Of a stretch of DNA of 64,000 nucleotides, positions 51,702 to 60,499 are shown one piece after another. The stretch is taken from the NCBI RefSeq assembly GCF_030464345.1, contig NZ_VCYH01000010.1, positions 37,729-101,728 of the forward strand, read 5' to 3'. The translations under genes were made by a program, and so were the position numbers. Under the pieces are notes generated by a model that was not told the DNA's origin, did no database searches, and saw only the letters and a list, made by a program, of their open reading frames with translations. This stretch comes from Methanoculleus frigidifontis (GTDB taxonomy: Archaea; Halobacteriota; Methanomicrobia; Methanomicrobiales; Methanoculleaceae). Numbering within the stretch: the first letter of the stretch is position 1; every line of letters begins with the position of its first letter.

Positions 51702-52427
51702 ATGAAACCGAAGACGATCCTGCTGTTGCAGCTTCTCCTGCTGCTTCTGACCGTTCCGGTAAGCGCGTCCGCCGGGTTTGAGATCTCCGGCACGTACACC
51801 GAAGAGGGGCAGCGGTGGCTGAACGAGCACTGGGGGGAGAACATTACAAACGGCGATCTCCAGAGGATCGCCTATGACCCTGAGATCGTGAGACAGATCG
51901 AAGAGAACGTAGATCCCAAGACCCTTGAGGAGTTCAGGAGCCAGCCACATTACTGGGGAAGCAGAGAGCCCTGGGGGGACGAAGGGCACCCTGAATGCCC
52001 GTACGGCGCGAACGTCTGGAACGAGAGCGGCCCGGTGCAGATCAGCGCCCTCAGCGATGCTGAAAAAAAAGAGATGCTTCTTGAAAACGTCGTCACCGAC
52101 AGGAGCGGGTATCGGATTGTCGGGCGCATGAACAACTCGGTCTCCGAAGGCGAGATCGCGTCCTTCCAGCGTGAGATGCCGGAGGGTCTCTCTGCCTTCG
52201 GGTTCGATCTCTTCTGGGAGAACCGGAGTTCCTCGCTGAAGGCCACCATCTTCGCACCCGACGGCGTCATGGGGCCTTACTACGATGCGGACGACGGAAG
52301 AGAGAACGGGCGGATATTCCTGCACGTCTCACGGCCGGAGGGGATCGCGCCCGGCGACTGGTACGTGGTCGTCGAGGCCGAGAAGGCACCGGCCGGCGGT
52401 CAGCCGTTTATGATGGTGATCTACTGA
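51702..52427 (+). CDS. Secreted protein with the shared N-terminal module (copy 2)
   Basis: 241 residues from ATG 51702 (ribosome binding site GGAGAGGGAAG; the frame is open back to 51654). Signal peptide (TILLLQLLLLLLTVPVSASA), then GFEISGTYTEEGQRWLNEHW and the same ~60-residue module as copy 1. The C-terminal ~150 residues have RIVGRMNNSVSEGEIASFQR, SLKATIFAPDGV and GRIFLHVSRPEGIAPGDWYV, which look like a beta-sandwich (PPC-like) surface domain. The TGA overlaps the ATG of the winged-helix regulator by one base, so they are probably a unit. Function unknown. Confidence 0.72.
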   Translation: MKPKTILLLQLLLLLLTVPVSASAGFEISGTYTEEGQRWLNEHWGENITNGDLQRIAYDPEIVRQIEENVDPKTLEEFRSQPHYWGSREPWGDEGHPECPYGANVWNESGPVQISALSDAEKKEMLLENVVTDRSGYRIVGRMNNSVSEGEIASFQREMPEGLSAFGFDLFWENRSSSLKATIFAPDGVMGPYYDADDGRENGRIFLHVSRPEGIAPGDWYVVVEAEKAPAGGQPFMMVIY

Positions 52428-53242
52428 TGAGAGGACGGCGATGCGTGCCGGCGCTGGCGTGTGCCGCACTTCTCCTCCTGATCTGCCAGAACGCCTCCGC
52501 AATCGAGACGGGAGGGTACGTCGTCCGGCCCGGCTACGATGCCTATCCTGAGTATAGCGACATCTACTTCGAAACGATAACGATGGGCGATCTTCGCGAA
52601 GAGCCGAATCCGCTCCCGATACCTCCGGAGGATCTCCCGCTCTCCGTCCTCTTCGTTCTTGGGATCGTGGCGGCGGTGCCGCTGATTGCCTATCTGGCAA
52701 AGCACCTCTCGCTCTCGCACCTTCCCATCATCGGCGGGCGTTCGCGGATCTCGAAAAAGAGCCTCTTTGAAAACCGGACCCGGGAGACGATCCTCCGCGC
52801 GGTGAAAGAAAATCCCGGGATATCGCTTGCAGAACTCGAGGCGATGGCCGGCTCGACCTACAAGAACCTGCGCTACCACCTCGACATCCTGGAGAAGTTC
52901 GGGATGGTGGTACGATACGAATCCGATACGTTACGCTACTTTGCACACGCGGGGAAGTTTTCTCAGGACGAAAGACGGATGCTGGCGTGTCTTGGGAACC
53001 GGCGGGATAAGATGATCATCGACGTGGTTGCGGGCAACCCCGGGATCTCCCGGCAGGAGATCGGCAGCGCCGTCGGGATATCGGGTCCTTCCGTGAGCTG
53101 GCACGTCGGCAGGCTCGAGAGAGAGGGCATCCTCGTCAGGCAGAGGGACGGGAGCACGGTGCGGCACTATCTCGCCGACGACCTGCTCGATACCTATCGG
53201 GCGATCACAGCGGAACGTCGGCAGTCCCTGGTAGAAAGCTGA
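52427..53242 (+). CDS. Membrane-anchored regulator with two winged-helix domains
   Basis: 271 residues. Signal peptide or first helix (CVPALACAALLLLICQNASA), a ~50-residue outside part, a transmembrane helix (~68-90, LSVLFVLGIVAAVPLIAYLA), then two winged-helix domains. The first (~115-170) has TRETILRAVKENPGISLAELEAMAG and LRYHLDILEKFGMVVRYE. The second (~185-255) has DVVAGNPGISRQEIGSAVGIS and VSWHVGRLEREGILVRQ. It could sense an outside signal and control the inverted-repeat promoter at 51545-51627. The ATG overlaps the stop of the secreted-protein gene. Confidence 0.78.
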   Translation: MRGRRCVPALACAALLLLICQNASAIETGGYVVRPGYDAYPEYSDIYFETITMGDLREEPNPLPIPPEDLPLSVLFVLGIVAAVPLIAYLAKHLSLSHLPIIGGRSRISKKSLFENRTRETILRAVKENPGISLAELEAMAGSTYKNLRYHLDILEKFGMVVRYESDTLRYFAHAGKFSQDERRMLACLGNRRDKMIIDVVAGNPGISRQEIGSAVGISGPSVSWHVGRLEREGILVRQRDGSTVRHYLADDLLDTYRAITAERRQSLVES

Positions 53243-53792
53243 CCATCCCTGTGGAAAAAGGCAGACTGCAACCGCCGGACGACCCTTCACCCCGGTCACC
53301 GTTCCGGCGGTCGCTGTCACGTCCGGGATACGCTTCGTGCACCGAAAAGCCGTCAGGTGGCGTTCAAGGCGGGGGTTCTGGTCCGCCCGGCACTTCGAAG
53401 GACGCCTGCTCTTCCGGCGGGCATTCCGACAATTGCACGTTGCAGTGGCCGGGCGTTCCTGAACTTCGCGGCGGTCGCGCTGCTCAACGGCATTGTTCTC
53501 TATTAACATTCCTTCGATATTGTTTCCGACCGGCGGTTCAGCACGGTGACCGCCGCTACAGCTCGCCTGCACCGGAGCATCTCTCCGGTGATGGAACCCA
53601 GAGATGGATTGGATCTCCCGCCGTCTCCCGACCACCCCTTTGGCTATATTTAAGTATTTCGCGCGCAAATTGCTATTGCCATTATAAATCATGTAGAATA
53701 TCTCAATCGTGAATCTGCAGGGGTTACCGGTTCCGCAACATTCTACATGAGTACAGGTCAAACAGGATGAACAGTATGTATCGGGTGATATC
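53243..53792. other. Intergenic region before the mbh operon
   Basis: About 550 bases. Bases 53243-53620 are GC-rich with only non-similar frames; one hydrophobic run before a stop near 53505 does not match any family I know. From 53640 the sequence is AT-rich and carries the mbh promoter. Confidence 0.55.
53643..53692 (+). promoter_or_regulatory. Promoter region of the mbh operon
   Basis: GCTATATTTAAGTA (53643-53656) and CATTATAAATCATG (53680-53693) are two TATA-like boxes 150 and 110 bases before the GTG of mbhA. A leader of roughly 75-125 bases is therefore expected. Confidence 0.5.
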
Positions 53793-54320
53793 GTGATTCC
53801 GTTCCTGCTCACTGCAATCTTTGCATTTCTTTTGTATCTGCTTCTGACTGCAGGGAGCGGCAACCTTGGTGTCTGGTCGCCGGCAGAACTCGTGATGGGT
53901 GCGTTCCTTGCCCTGATCGTGGCCGCGATCGCGAGGACGTTTCTGTGCAGGAACCATACCTACCGAATGGCAAACCCCCTCCGGTGGCTGGTCCTTGCGG
54001 TGTATGCAGTCGTGCCGTTCTTTCTCGAGATGGCAAAGGCGAACCTGGACGTCGCCTACCGGGTGATCACCGGGAGGATTCGCCCCGGCATCGTCAGGAT
54101 AGAGCCGGGTCTGAAGACCGATCTCGGCGTCCTGCTGCTCGCAAACTCCATCACGCTGACGCCGGGGACGCTCACCGTCGGCGTCGACGAGGAGACGAAC
54201 GACCTCTTTGTCCATATGATACACGTCAAACCGGGAGCCGAGAAGAAACCGACACTGGACGCAACGGAGATCACGGCCTGGTTCGACTTCCCGGCATGGA
54301 TCCGGAGGATTGCCGAGTGA
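53793..54320 (+). CDS. mbhA: Mbh hydrogenase subunit A (Na+/H+ antiporter MnhE-like)
   Basis: 175 residues, GTG start after GGTGAT. Two or three N-terminal helices (FLLTAIFAFLLYLLLTA, ELVMGAFLALIVAAIAR, WLVLAVYAVVPFFLEMAKAN) are followed by a soluble domain with ANSITLTPGTLTVGVDEETNDLFVHMI, the clear MnhE/MrpE signature. It is the first of 14 genes matching the Pyrococcus Mbh order. The antiporter module converts the redox energy of H2 formation or uptake into a Na+ gradient. The stop overlaps mbhB as GTGA. Confidence 0.88.
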   Translation: MIPFLLTAIFAFLLYLLLTAGSGNLGVWSPAELVMGAFLALIVAAIARTFLCRNHTYRMANPLRWLVLAVYAVVPFFLEMAKANLDVAYRVITGRIRPGIVRIEPGLKTDLGVLLLANSITLTPGTLTVGVDEETNDLFVHMIHVKPGAEKKPTLDATEITAWFDFPAWIRRIAE

Positions 54321-54574
54321 CCGACGCAATGCTTCTTTCGGTCGTGGTGCTCGCCGCCCTGATCGTCCTTGCCATGGTGCGGCTCTTCGCCGGGCCAACG
54401 GCTCCGGACCGGGTTGTCGCGCTCGACGCGGTCAACACCCTGACCGTCGCCGCGATGATCCTGCTCGGCGTCGTCTACCAGCAGATCATCTTCATCGACG
54501 TCGCCATCGTCTACGCGCTCCTCTCGTTCGTCGGAACGCTCTACATCGCCAAATACCTCGGAGGCGAGATATGA
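54317..54574 (+). CDS. mbhB: Mbh hydrogenase subunit B (MnhF-like)
   Basis: 85 residues, GTG start (GTGACCGACGC) overlapping mbhA. Three transmembrane helices with the MnhF phrase VRLFAGPTAPDRVVALDAVNTLTV and, later, YALLSFVGTLYIAKYL. The frame stays open upstream inside mbhA, but family similarity begins at this GTG. Confidence 0.88.
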   Translation: MTDAMLLSVVVLAALIVLAMVRLFAGPTAPDRVVALDAVNTLTVAAMILLGVVYQQIIFIDVAIVYALLSFVGTLYIAKYLGGEI

Positions 54575-54933
54575 CCACGATCCTCGATACGGCCATTATG
54601 ATCTGCCTCGCCATCGGGCTCATCTTCAACGCCCTCGGCGTCATCGGCATCCTGCGCTTCCCGGACGTCTACACGCGGCTGCACGCCGAGACGAAGACGA
54701 CGACCTTCGGCACGATCTTCATCGGGCTCGCGGTGGTCATCTACGGACTAGCGGCGCTCCTCGAGACCGGGGAAGGGCAGTACCTCACCCTCTCGGTGCA
54801 CACGATCATCGCCGTGGTCGCTCTCGCGTTCACCAACGCCACCGGGGCGCACGCCATCGCCCGGGCAGCCTACCGGTGCGGCTATAAGCCGAAGCCCGCG
54901 GTCGTCGACAGAATGGCGGAGGCGAATCAATGA
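54571..54933 (+). CDS. mbhC: Mbh hydrogenase subunit C (MnhG-like)
   Basis: 120 residues, ATGA overlap with mbhB. Three transmembrane helices with NALGVIGILRFPDVYTRLHAETK (MnhG signature 'FPDxYxRxHA.TK') and TNATGAHAIARAAYRCG at the end. Part of the antiporter module. Confidence 0.9.
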   Translation: MTTILDTAIMICLAIGLIFNALGVIGILRFPDVYTRLHAETKTTTFGTIFIGLAVVIYGLAALLETGEGQYLTLSVHTIIAVVALAFTNATGAHAIARAAYRCGYKPKPAVVDRMAEANQ

Positions 54934-55181
54934 TAGCAATGATTGCACACACCCTGGTGCTCGTCGGCCTCGTCATCGCCGCGGCGCTGGTCTTCCGGTT
55001 CCGGGATCTCCTCTCTGCGGCGATCGCGTTCGGGGTCTTCAGTTTCCTGCTCTCTCTTGAGTTTTACATCCTGCAGGCGCCCGACGTCGCCATCGCCGAG
55101 GCGGGCATCGGCGCCGGCCTGACGACCGCGATCTACATGGTCGCGATCAAGGGGACAGAGCGGACGGAGGCGGAGGAATGA
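54930..55181 (+). CDS. mbhD: Mbh hydrogenase subunit D (DUF4040)
   Basis: 83 residues, overlapping mbhC by four bases (ATGA). Three helices with [46 protein letters not shown], the DUF4040/MbhD pattern, equivalent to part of the MnhA C-terminus in bacterial Mrp antiporters. Confidence 0.88.
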   Translation: MIAMIAHTLVLVGLVIAAALVFRFRDLLSAAIAFGVFSFLLSLEFYILQAPDVAIAEAGIGAGLTTAIYMVAIKGTERTEAEE

Positions 55182-55462
55182 AGCAGTATATCAAAGCAGC
55201 GGTCCTGCTCGTGCTGCTGGCCGCCTTTCTGGTGCCGACGCTTTCACTGGACTTCGGCAACCCTGCCGAAACGAGCCTGGACGACTACTTCATCCGCTAC
55301 GGCCAGGAGCAGACCGGCGGCAACAACATCGTCGCGGACGTGCTGATGGACTTCAGAGGATTCGATACCCTCGGCGAGGCGACGGTGCTCTTAACCGCGG
55401 TGCTCGCGGTCGGCCTCGTCTTCCGGCGGCTGCATAAGGAGGAAGAGTATGAGTATGAGTAA
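55178..55462 (+). CDS. mbhE: Mbh hydrogenase subunit E
   Basis: 94 residues, ATGA overlap with mbhD. One N-terminal helix, an outside loop ([34 protein letters not shown]; the NIVxxVLxDFRxxDTxGE phrase is typical of MnhA C-termini and MbhE), and a second helix, then an acidic tail (KEEEYEYE). It is the fifth subunit of the Mbh layout. Confidence 0.85.
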   Translation: MKQYIKAAVLLVLLAAFLVPTLSLDFGNPAETSLDDYFIRYGQEQTGGNNIVADVLMDFRGFDTLGEATVLLTAVLAVGLVFRRLHKEEEYEYE

Positions 55463-55913
55463 GATCGTCCGGGCGGCCGCCGACATCATCTTCGTCTTCA
55501 TCCTCACCTTCGGGTTCTACATTGTGGCGCACGGCCACCTGACTCCCGGCGGAGGATTCCAGGGCGGCGCGGTCATCGCGACCGGGTTCGTCCTCCTCAT
55601 CGCGGCCTACGGCTCCCGGGCTCTGCTCGACCGGTTCGGCAAGGAATGGTTCCGGAGCAGCGAGGCGCTCGGCCTGCTCGTCTTCATCGGCACTGCCTTC
55701 GTCGCCCTCTTCCTCGGCGCGACGTTCTTTGCCAACTGGCTCGCTAACGGAGGGCTGATCTTCGGGGAAGCGGTCGCGTTTGGGCCGAACCCCGGCGACC
55801 TGAACACCGGCGGCGTCATCCCGATCATGAATATCGCCGTCGGCATCGAGGTGCTGGGGGCGCTCAGCCTCATCGTCCTCTACATGCTGTCGGGAACCGA
55901 GGAGGGAGCATAA
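55449..55913 (+). CDS. mbhF: Mbh hydrogenase subunit F (MnhB-like)
   Basis: 154 residues; overlaps mbhE by 14 bases. Four helices with [26 protein letters not shown], the MnhB signature, and [22 protein letters not shown]. Part of the Na+/H+ antiporter module. Confidence 0.9.
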   Translation: MSMSKIVRAAADIIFVFILTFGFYIVAHGHLTPGGGFQGGAVIATGFVLLIAAYGSRALLDRFGKEWFRSSEALGLLVFIGTAFVALFLGATFFANWLANGGLIFGEAVAFGPNPGDLNTGGVIPIMNIAVGIEVLGALSLIVLYMLSGTEEGA

Positions 55914-56258
55914 GTGTACTATAATCTACCGTTCATCATTGCAGCAGTCATCGCCGTCATCGGCATCGGAGCGATGCTCTTTCGCCGGAACCTTATCAAG
56001 GTGATCATGGGCCTCTCGCTCGTCGAGGCGGCGGTCAACCTCTTCCTGGTGGCGCTCGGCTACCGGATGGACGCGATCGCCCCGATCTTCACGAACGCCC
56101 CCGGAACCTCGATGGTGCTGCCGACGGTGCAGGCGATGACCCTGACGAACATCGTCATTGGGATCGCGACCACGGCGCTGCTCCTCTCGTTCACGATGAT
56201 CATCTACAAAAAGTACGGCTCTGCGAACACCGACACCGTGAGGAAGCTGAGAGGATGA
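55914..56258 (+). CDS. mbhG: Mbh hydrogenase subunit G (MnhC/NuoK-like)
   Basis: 114 residues, GTG start immediately after the mbhF stop. Three helices with MLFRRNLIKVIMGLSLVEAAVNLFLVALGYR (MnhC/NuoK) and LPTVQAMTLTNIVIGIATTALLLSF. The conserved Glu in SLVEAAVN is the proton-path residue of this family. Confidence 0.9.
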   Translation: MYYNLPFIIAAVIAVIGIGAMLFRRNLIKVIMGLSLVEAAVNLFLVALGYRMDAIAPIFTNAPGTSMVLPTVQAMTLTNIVIGIATTALLLSFTMIIYKKYGSANTDTVRKLRG

Positions 56259-57829
56259 ACGGCGATTTTATTATTCAGAACGCCCCGGCGCTCCTTCTCG
56301 CGGTGCCGATGCTCGCCGCCTTCGCGACCCCGCTCATCGGCCGGCTCGGAAGCCTCGCCCGGAACATCTGGGTGATCGCGGCGATGACCCTGACCTCTGC
56401 TATCGGCCTCCTCCTCGCCTACGACGTCTTCACGGCCGGAACGGTGCTCTACACCTTCGGCGCCCTCGATCCGGCGAGCGCCCTTCCCCTCGACTCGGGC
56501 GGGATCCCGGTACGGATCATCTTCACCGTCGACGCCATGAGCGCCTTCATGGTGATCATCGCGGCCATCTCCGGGTTTGCAGTCATGCTGTACATGATGG
56601 CGAGCGAGGCGAAGGGGAGCGGGAAGGACGGGTTCTACGCCCTCTTCCTGCTCCTGATCGTCGGCATCCTCGGCATGGTCTGCACCGGCGATATCTTCAA
56701 CTTCTTCGTCTTCCTCGAGATCAACTCGCTCGCAGGCGCCGCGCTCGTCGCCTACCGCGTCGATAAAGGCGTCGCGGTCGAGGCGGGGCTGAAGTATGCC
56801 GTCATCAGCACGATCGGCGGACTCTTCGTCCTCTTTGCGATCGCGCTCCTCTACGGGCAGTACGGCGCCCTGAACATGGCCGTGATCGCGAGCAGCATGC
56901 AGTACACGGGGCTCGACAAGATCGCCCTCGTGCTCTTCCTCTCTGCGCTCGCCATGAAGTCGGGTGCGGTGCCGATGCACTTCTGGACGCCCGACGCCTA
57001 CTCGATGGCGCCCGGTTCGATCACCGCGCTCCTGGTGGTGGCGAGCCAGGCGTCGCTCTACGGCGTCTTCCGGGTCGTCTTCACGCTCTACAACGTCGCG
57101 CTTGACTACGCCGCCGTCGGCTGGATCATCATCATCCTCGGCGTCCTCTCTATGTTCGTCGGGGTCACGATGGCCCTCGTGCAGAAGGACGTGAAGAGGC
57201 TGATGGCCTACCACGCCGTCTCCCAGACCGGCTACATGCTCCTCGGGGTCGGAGTAGGCCTCGCCGTTCTCGGCCAGCAGACAGCCTTCGACACCTTCGG
57301 ATTCGTCGCGATGGAGGGCGGGATCTTCCACATCCTCAACCATGCGATGTATAAGGGTCTCCTCTTCCTGACGGCCGGGGCCATCTTTTATCGTACCGGA
57401 ACGCGAAGCTTAAATAAACTCGGTGGTCTCGGCCACTCGATGAAATGGACGATGATCTTTTTCATAATCGGGGCTCTCGCCATCGCCGGAATCCCGCCAT
57501 TCAACGGGTTTGCGTCCAAACTCCTGATATACGAGTCGGTGTTCCTCTTTAATCCGGTTCTCTCGATCATAGCGATGGTGGTGAGCATCCTGACGCTGGC
57601 GTCCTTCGTGAAGGTCTTCCACGCGATCTTCATGGGGCCGAAACAGCCGCAATACAGCGACGTACAGGAGGCGCCCCTCCCGATGCTCGTCGGCATGGCC
57701 ATCCTCGCGGTGATCACCATCGCATTCGGGATTGCGCCCGGGCTCGTGGTCGACAGCATCGTCGCCCCGGCCGCGACGGCGCTTGCAGACCAGGGCGGGT
57801 ACATAGCCTCGGTGCTGGGAGGGCTCTGA
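56255..57829 (+). CDS. mbhH: Mbh hydrogenase subunit H (MnhD/NuoN-like antiporter)
   Basis: 524 residues, about 14 helices, ATGA overlap with mbhG. Conserved proton-pump features are VFLEINSLAGAALVAYRVDKGVAVEAGLKYAVIST (catalytic Glu and Lys pair), MKSGAVPMHFWTPDAYSMAPGSITALLVVASQASLYG, and KRLMAYHAVSQTGYMLLG. It is the main ion-translocating subunit of the complex. Confidence 0.93.
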   Translation: MNGDFIIQNAPALLLAVPMLAAFATPLIGRLGSLARNIWVIAAMTLTSAIGLLLAYDVFTAGTVLYTFGALDPASALPLDSGGIPVRIIFTVDAMSAFMVIIAAISGFAVMLYMMASEAKGSGKDGFYALFLLLIVGILGMVCTGDIFNFFVFLEINSLAGAALVAYRVDKGVAVEAGLKYAVISTIGGLFVLFAIALLYGQYGALNMAVIASSMQYTGLDKIALVLFLSALAMKSGAVPMHFWTPDAYSMAPGSITALLVVASQASLYGVFRVVFTLYNVALDYAAVGWIIIILGVLSMFVGVTMALVQKDVKRLMAYHAVSQTGYMLLGVGVGLAVLGQQTAFDTFGFVAMEGGIFHILNHAMYKGLLFLTAGAIFYRTGTRSLNKLGGLGHSMKWTMIFFIIGALAIAGIPPFNGFASKLLIYESVFLFNPVLSIIAMVVSILTLASFVKVFHAIFMGPKQPQYSDVQEAPLPMLVGMAILAVITIAFGIAPGLVVDSIVAPAATALADQGGYIASVLGGL

Positions 57830-57830
57830 T

Positions 57831-58175
57831 ATGGACATCGTAGCAACACTCGTGACCGGATTCGGGTTCTGGAACCCGATCATCTGGCTCGCCGTGCTCG
57901 CGGTCGCGCTCGTGATCGCCTACCTGATCTGGCTCACCGGCGAGAGCAGCTACAAGCCCGGCACCGAGCAGACGAAGCCCTACCTCTCCGGAAACCCGGA
58001 ACCGGCGAAACAGGACGTTCACGTCGGCGGCGGACACCTCTACTGGGGGTTCACCGAGGCAATGCGCGGCTACTACGACCGCATCGTCCCGCTTCATACC
58101 GGTGTGCTGACCGACTATCTCCTGTGGTTCTTCGGAATTGCAGCCATCCTGATACTCATCGTAGGTCTGATCTGA
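57831..58175 (+). CDS. mbhI: Mbh hydrogenase subunit I
   Basis: 114 residues, one base after mbhH. Helix ~15-35, a loop with PYLSGNPEPAKQDVHVGGGHLYWGFTEAMRGYYDRI, and a C-terminal helix ending in ILIVGLI. The position between mbhH and mbhJ, and the 'PYLxGxP' and 'YWGFxEAL..YY' phrases, fit MbhI, which connects the antiporter and hydrogenase modules. Confidence 0.85.
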   Translation: MDIVATLVTGFGFWNPIIWLAVLAVALVIAYLIWLTGESSYKPGTEQTKPYLSGNPEPAKQDVHVGGGHLYWGFTEAMRGYYDRIVPLHTGVLTDYLLWFFGIAAILILIVGLI

Positions 58176-58609
58176 TGAAACTGACAAAATCGTTCAACCG
58201 CTCGCTCTGGGCGTTCCACTTCAACTCGGGCTCCTGCAACGGCTGCGAGATCGAGATCGTCGCGGCGATCACCCCGCGCTACGACCCGGAACGGTTCGGG
58301 ATCAAGCTCGTCGGCAGCCCGAAACATGCCGACATCCTCCTCGTGACCGGTCCGGTCGTTAAGAAGATGCGGGATAGGCTCGAGCGGGTCTACCAGCAGA
58401 TGCCGGACCCAAAAGTCGTGATGTGCGTCGGCGCCTGCGGAACGTCGGGCGGCCCGTTCTACGACTCCTACAACCTGGACGGCCCGGTCGACGACGTCAT
58501 CCCGGTCGACGTCTATGTCCAGGGATGCCCGCCGAGGCCCGAAGCCATCATCCACGGCGTGGTGGTAGCCCAGCAGAAGCTCGAGCGCCTGGAGGGTGAG
58601 AAGGCATGA
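58175..58609 (+). CDS. mbhJ: Mbh [NiFe]-hydrogenase small subunit J
   Basis: 144 residues, TGATG one-base overlap with mbhI. Cysteines of the proximal 4Fe-4S cluster are in NSGSCNGCEIEIVAAITPRYD, CVGACGTSGGPF and YVQGCPPRPEAII. It passes electrons between MbhN clusters and the NiFe site in MbhL. Confidence 0.94.
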   Translation: MKLTKSFNRSLWAFHFNSGSCNGCEIEIVAAITPRYDPERFGIKLVGSPKHADILLVTGPVVKKMRDRLERVYQQMPDPKVVMCVGACGTSGGPFYDSYNLDGPVDDVIPVDVYVQGCPPRPEAIIHGVVVAQQKLERLEGEKA

Positions 58610-59271
58610 AACCCGCAAAACTGCTGACCCCGGAAGAGGTCGTCGCCGTCTTTGCCAAGAAGTTCGGGAAAGGCATCCTCGAGAGCCGGATCACCGAGCG
58701 GTGCGAGGGCGTCGGGAAGCGTCCGAGCTACGATATCTGGCTCGACATCGACCGCGACACGCTCCACCCCGCAGTCAGGGAGCTGATCGCGATCCACTTC
58801 CCACACCTCGGGGTCATCTCCGGCACCGACATCGGGGACGCGGTCGAGCTGAACTACCACTTCTCGATCTACTACGGGACGAAGCACGGAGAATACATGG
58901 TCACCCTGACCGTAGCCCTCCCGAAGTCCGACCTCCGGGTGGCGACGATCGCCGACCTCATCCCGGGTGCGGTCTTCTCGGAGCGGGAGAAGCAGGAGAT
59001 GCTCGGCGTCGAGGTCGTCGGGATACCGGACGGCCGCAGGCTCTTCCTCCCCGAAGAGTTTCCTGAGGGCGTCTACCCCTGGCGGAAGGACGAGACCGGG
59101 ATCCGGGACGGTATGGTCAAGGATCTCTGGGCGGTGGGGAGGCCGGCGAACCGCCCCGCCCGCCCGGCGATACCGCCGGAGGAGGAAGGCGTCGTGCAGG
59201 CCGCAGAAGTGGCTGAAGCAAAAGTAACGGCGCGCGAGCCGGCGCCTGCGGAGGAGGAGCGGCATGAGTGA
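58606..59271 (+). CDS. mbhK: Mbh hydrogenase subunit K (NuoC-like)
   Basis: 221 residues, ATGA overlap with mbhJ. The core has the 30-kDa-type fold signature (LIPGAVFSEREKQEMLGVEVVGIPDGRRLFLPEEFPEGVYPWRKDE). The final ~45 residues are a low-complexity Ala/Glu/Pro tail (RPARPAIPPEEEGVVQAAEV, then TAREPAPAEEERHE) not needed for the fold and longer than in typical relatives. Overlaps mbhL by eight bases. Confidence 0.9.
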   Translation: MKPAKLLTPEEVVAVFAKKFGKGILESRITERCEGVGKRPSYDIWLDIDRDTLHPAVRELIAIHFPHLGVISGTDIGDAVELNYHFSIYYGTKHGEYMVTLTVALPKSDLRVATIADLIPGAVFSEREKQEMLGVEVVGIPDGRRLFLPEEFPEGVYPWRKDETGIRDGMVKDLWAVGRPANRPARPAIPPEEEGVVQAAEVAEAKVTAREPAPAEEERHE

Positions 59272-60499
59272 CGATCCGCAGAAGAAGATGACGCCCTACA
59301 CCGTTCCGATCGGCCCGACCCACCCGGCGCTGAAGGAGCCGGTGATGTTCACCTTCCAGATGAACGGCGAACAGATCCTGAAAGCGGACTTCGCGCCCGG
59401 CCAGACCCACCGCGGGATCGAGTGGATGGGCATGCGCAGAAACCCGGTCCAGATCGTGCACCTGACTGACCGCATCTGCGGGATCTGCGGCGTCTCGCAC
59501 TCCCTGGCTTTCGCCCGGGCGATGGAGCAGATCATGGAGATCGAGGTGCCCGAACGGGCCGACTATGTCCGCACCATCATCGCCGAGTTCGAGCGGATCC
59601 AGTCCCACCTCCTCTGGGCGGGCGTCGCGGCCCACGAACTCGGGTTCGACACGCTCCTCCACCTCACCTGGCGCGTCCGCGAACAGGCGATGGACACCAT
59701 CGAGCTTCTGACCGGCAACCGCGTCAACTACGGGATCATCCAGGTCGGCGGCGTCCGGCGGGACTTCACGCCCGACCAGTTCCCGGCGATCGAGGAGACG
59801 CTCCAGTACTACAGCGACCTGAAGAGCAAACTCCTCAAGATCTTCCTCGAGGACAAAACCATCCAGATGCGCTGCCGCGACTGCGGCGTCCTCTCGTACG
59901 ACGACGCCCTCAAGCTCTGCACCGTCGGGCCGACCGCCCGTGCGTCGGGGCTTAACATGGACGTCCGCGTCGACTACCCGTTCGCGGCCTACGGCGACCT
60001 TGCGATCGAACCGATCCTCCCGGACGCCTACATGGGGGAGACCCGCGGCGACGTATTCGACCGGATCGTCGTCCGTCTCCTCGAGGTCGACCAGTCGGTC
60101 GACATCATCCGGCAGTGCCTCGACCGGATGCCGGCAGGCGAAGTCATCGCCGAGCCGAAACTCGCCAAGCTCCTGAACCAGTTCAAGAAGGCCCACGGCG
60201 AAGCGCTCGGGCGGCACGAGGCGCCCCGCGGCGAGGTCCTCCACTACGTCCGGATGGACGGAAAAGAGCACCCGACGTCGTGGAAGGTGAAGGCCTCCTC
60301 GTACAGCAACCTGATGAGCTGGATCCCGATGCTCGAGGGCGAGCAGATCGCCGACATCCCGATCATCGTCGCCTCGATCGACCCCTGCCTCTCCTGCACC
60401 GACCGCGTGGCGGTCGTCCGGAGCGGCGAACGGGGCATCATGACCAAAGAGGAGCTGCACCGTCTCTCGGTCGAGAAGACACGGAGGCTGAGTGCATGA
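59264..60499 (+). CDS. mbhL: Mbh [NiFe]-hydrogenase large subunit L
   Basis: 411 residues. The NiFe site cysteines are all present: DRICGICGVSHS near residue 75 and DPCLSCTDRV near the C-terminus. This argues for a true hydrogenase and against the related sulfur-reductase Mbs, which lacks these CxxC pairs. Other features are HRGIEWMGMRRN and FERIQSHLLWAGVAAHELGFDTL. A C-terminal tail of about 30 residues after DPCLSCTDR is expected to be clipped by a maturation protease, whose gene lies at 61914. Confidence 0.95.
   Translation: MSDDPQKKMTPYTVPIGPTHPALKEPVMFTFQMNGEQILKADFAPGQTHRGIEWMGMRRNPVQIVHLTDRICGICGVSHSLAFARAMEQIMEIEVPERADYVRTIIAEFERIQSHLLWAGVAAHELGFDTLLHLTWRVREQAMDTIELLTGNRVNYGIIQVGGVRRDFTPDQFPAIEETLQYYSDLKSKLLKIFLEDKTIQMRCRDCGVLSYDDALKLCTVGPTARASGLNMDVRVDYPFAAYGDLAIEPILPDAYMGETRGDVFDRIVVRLLEVDQSVDIIRQCLDRMPAGEVIAEPKLAKLLNQFKKAHGEALGRHEAPRGEVLHYVRMDGKEHPTSWKVKASSYSNLMSWIPMLEGEQIADIPIIVASIDPCLSCTDRVAVVRSGERGIMTKEELHRLSVEKTRRLSA

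Noticed and set aside
53251..53712. Possible gene before mbh
   Set aside because: Ser/Pro/Arg-rich translation without similarity. A hydrophobic run in another frame (ending near 53507) was examined and also not matched.
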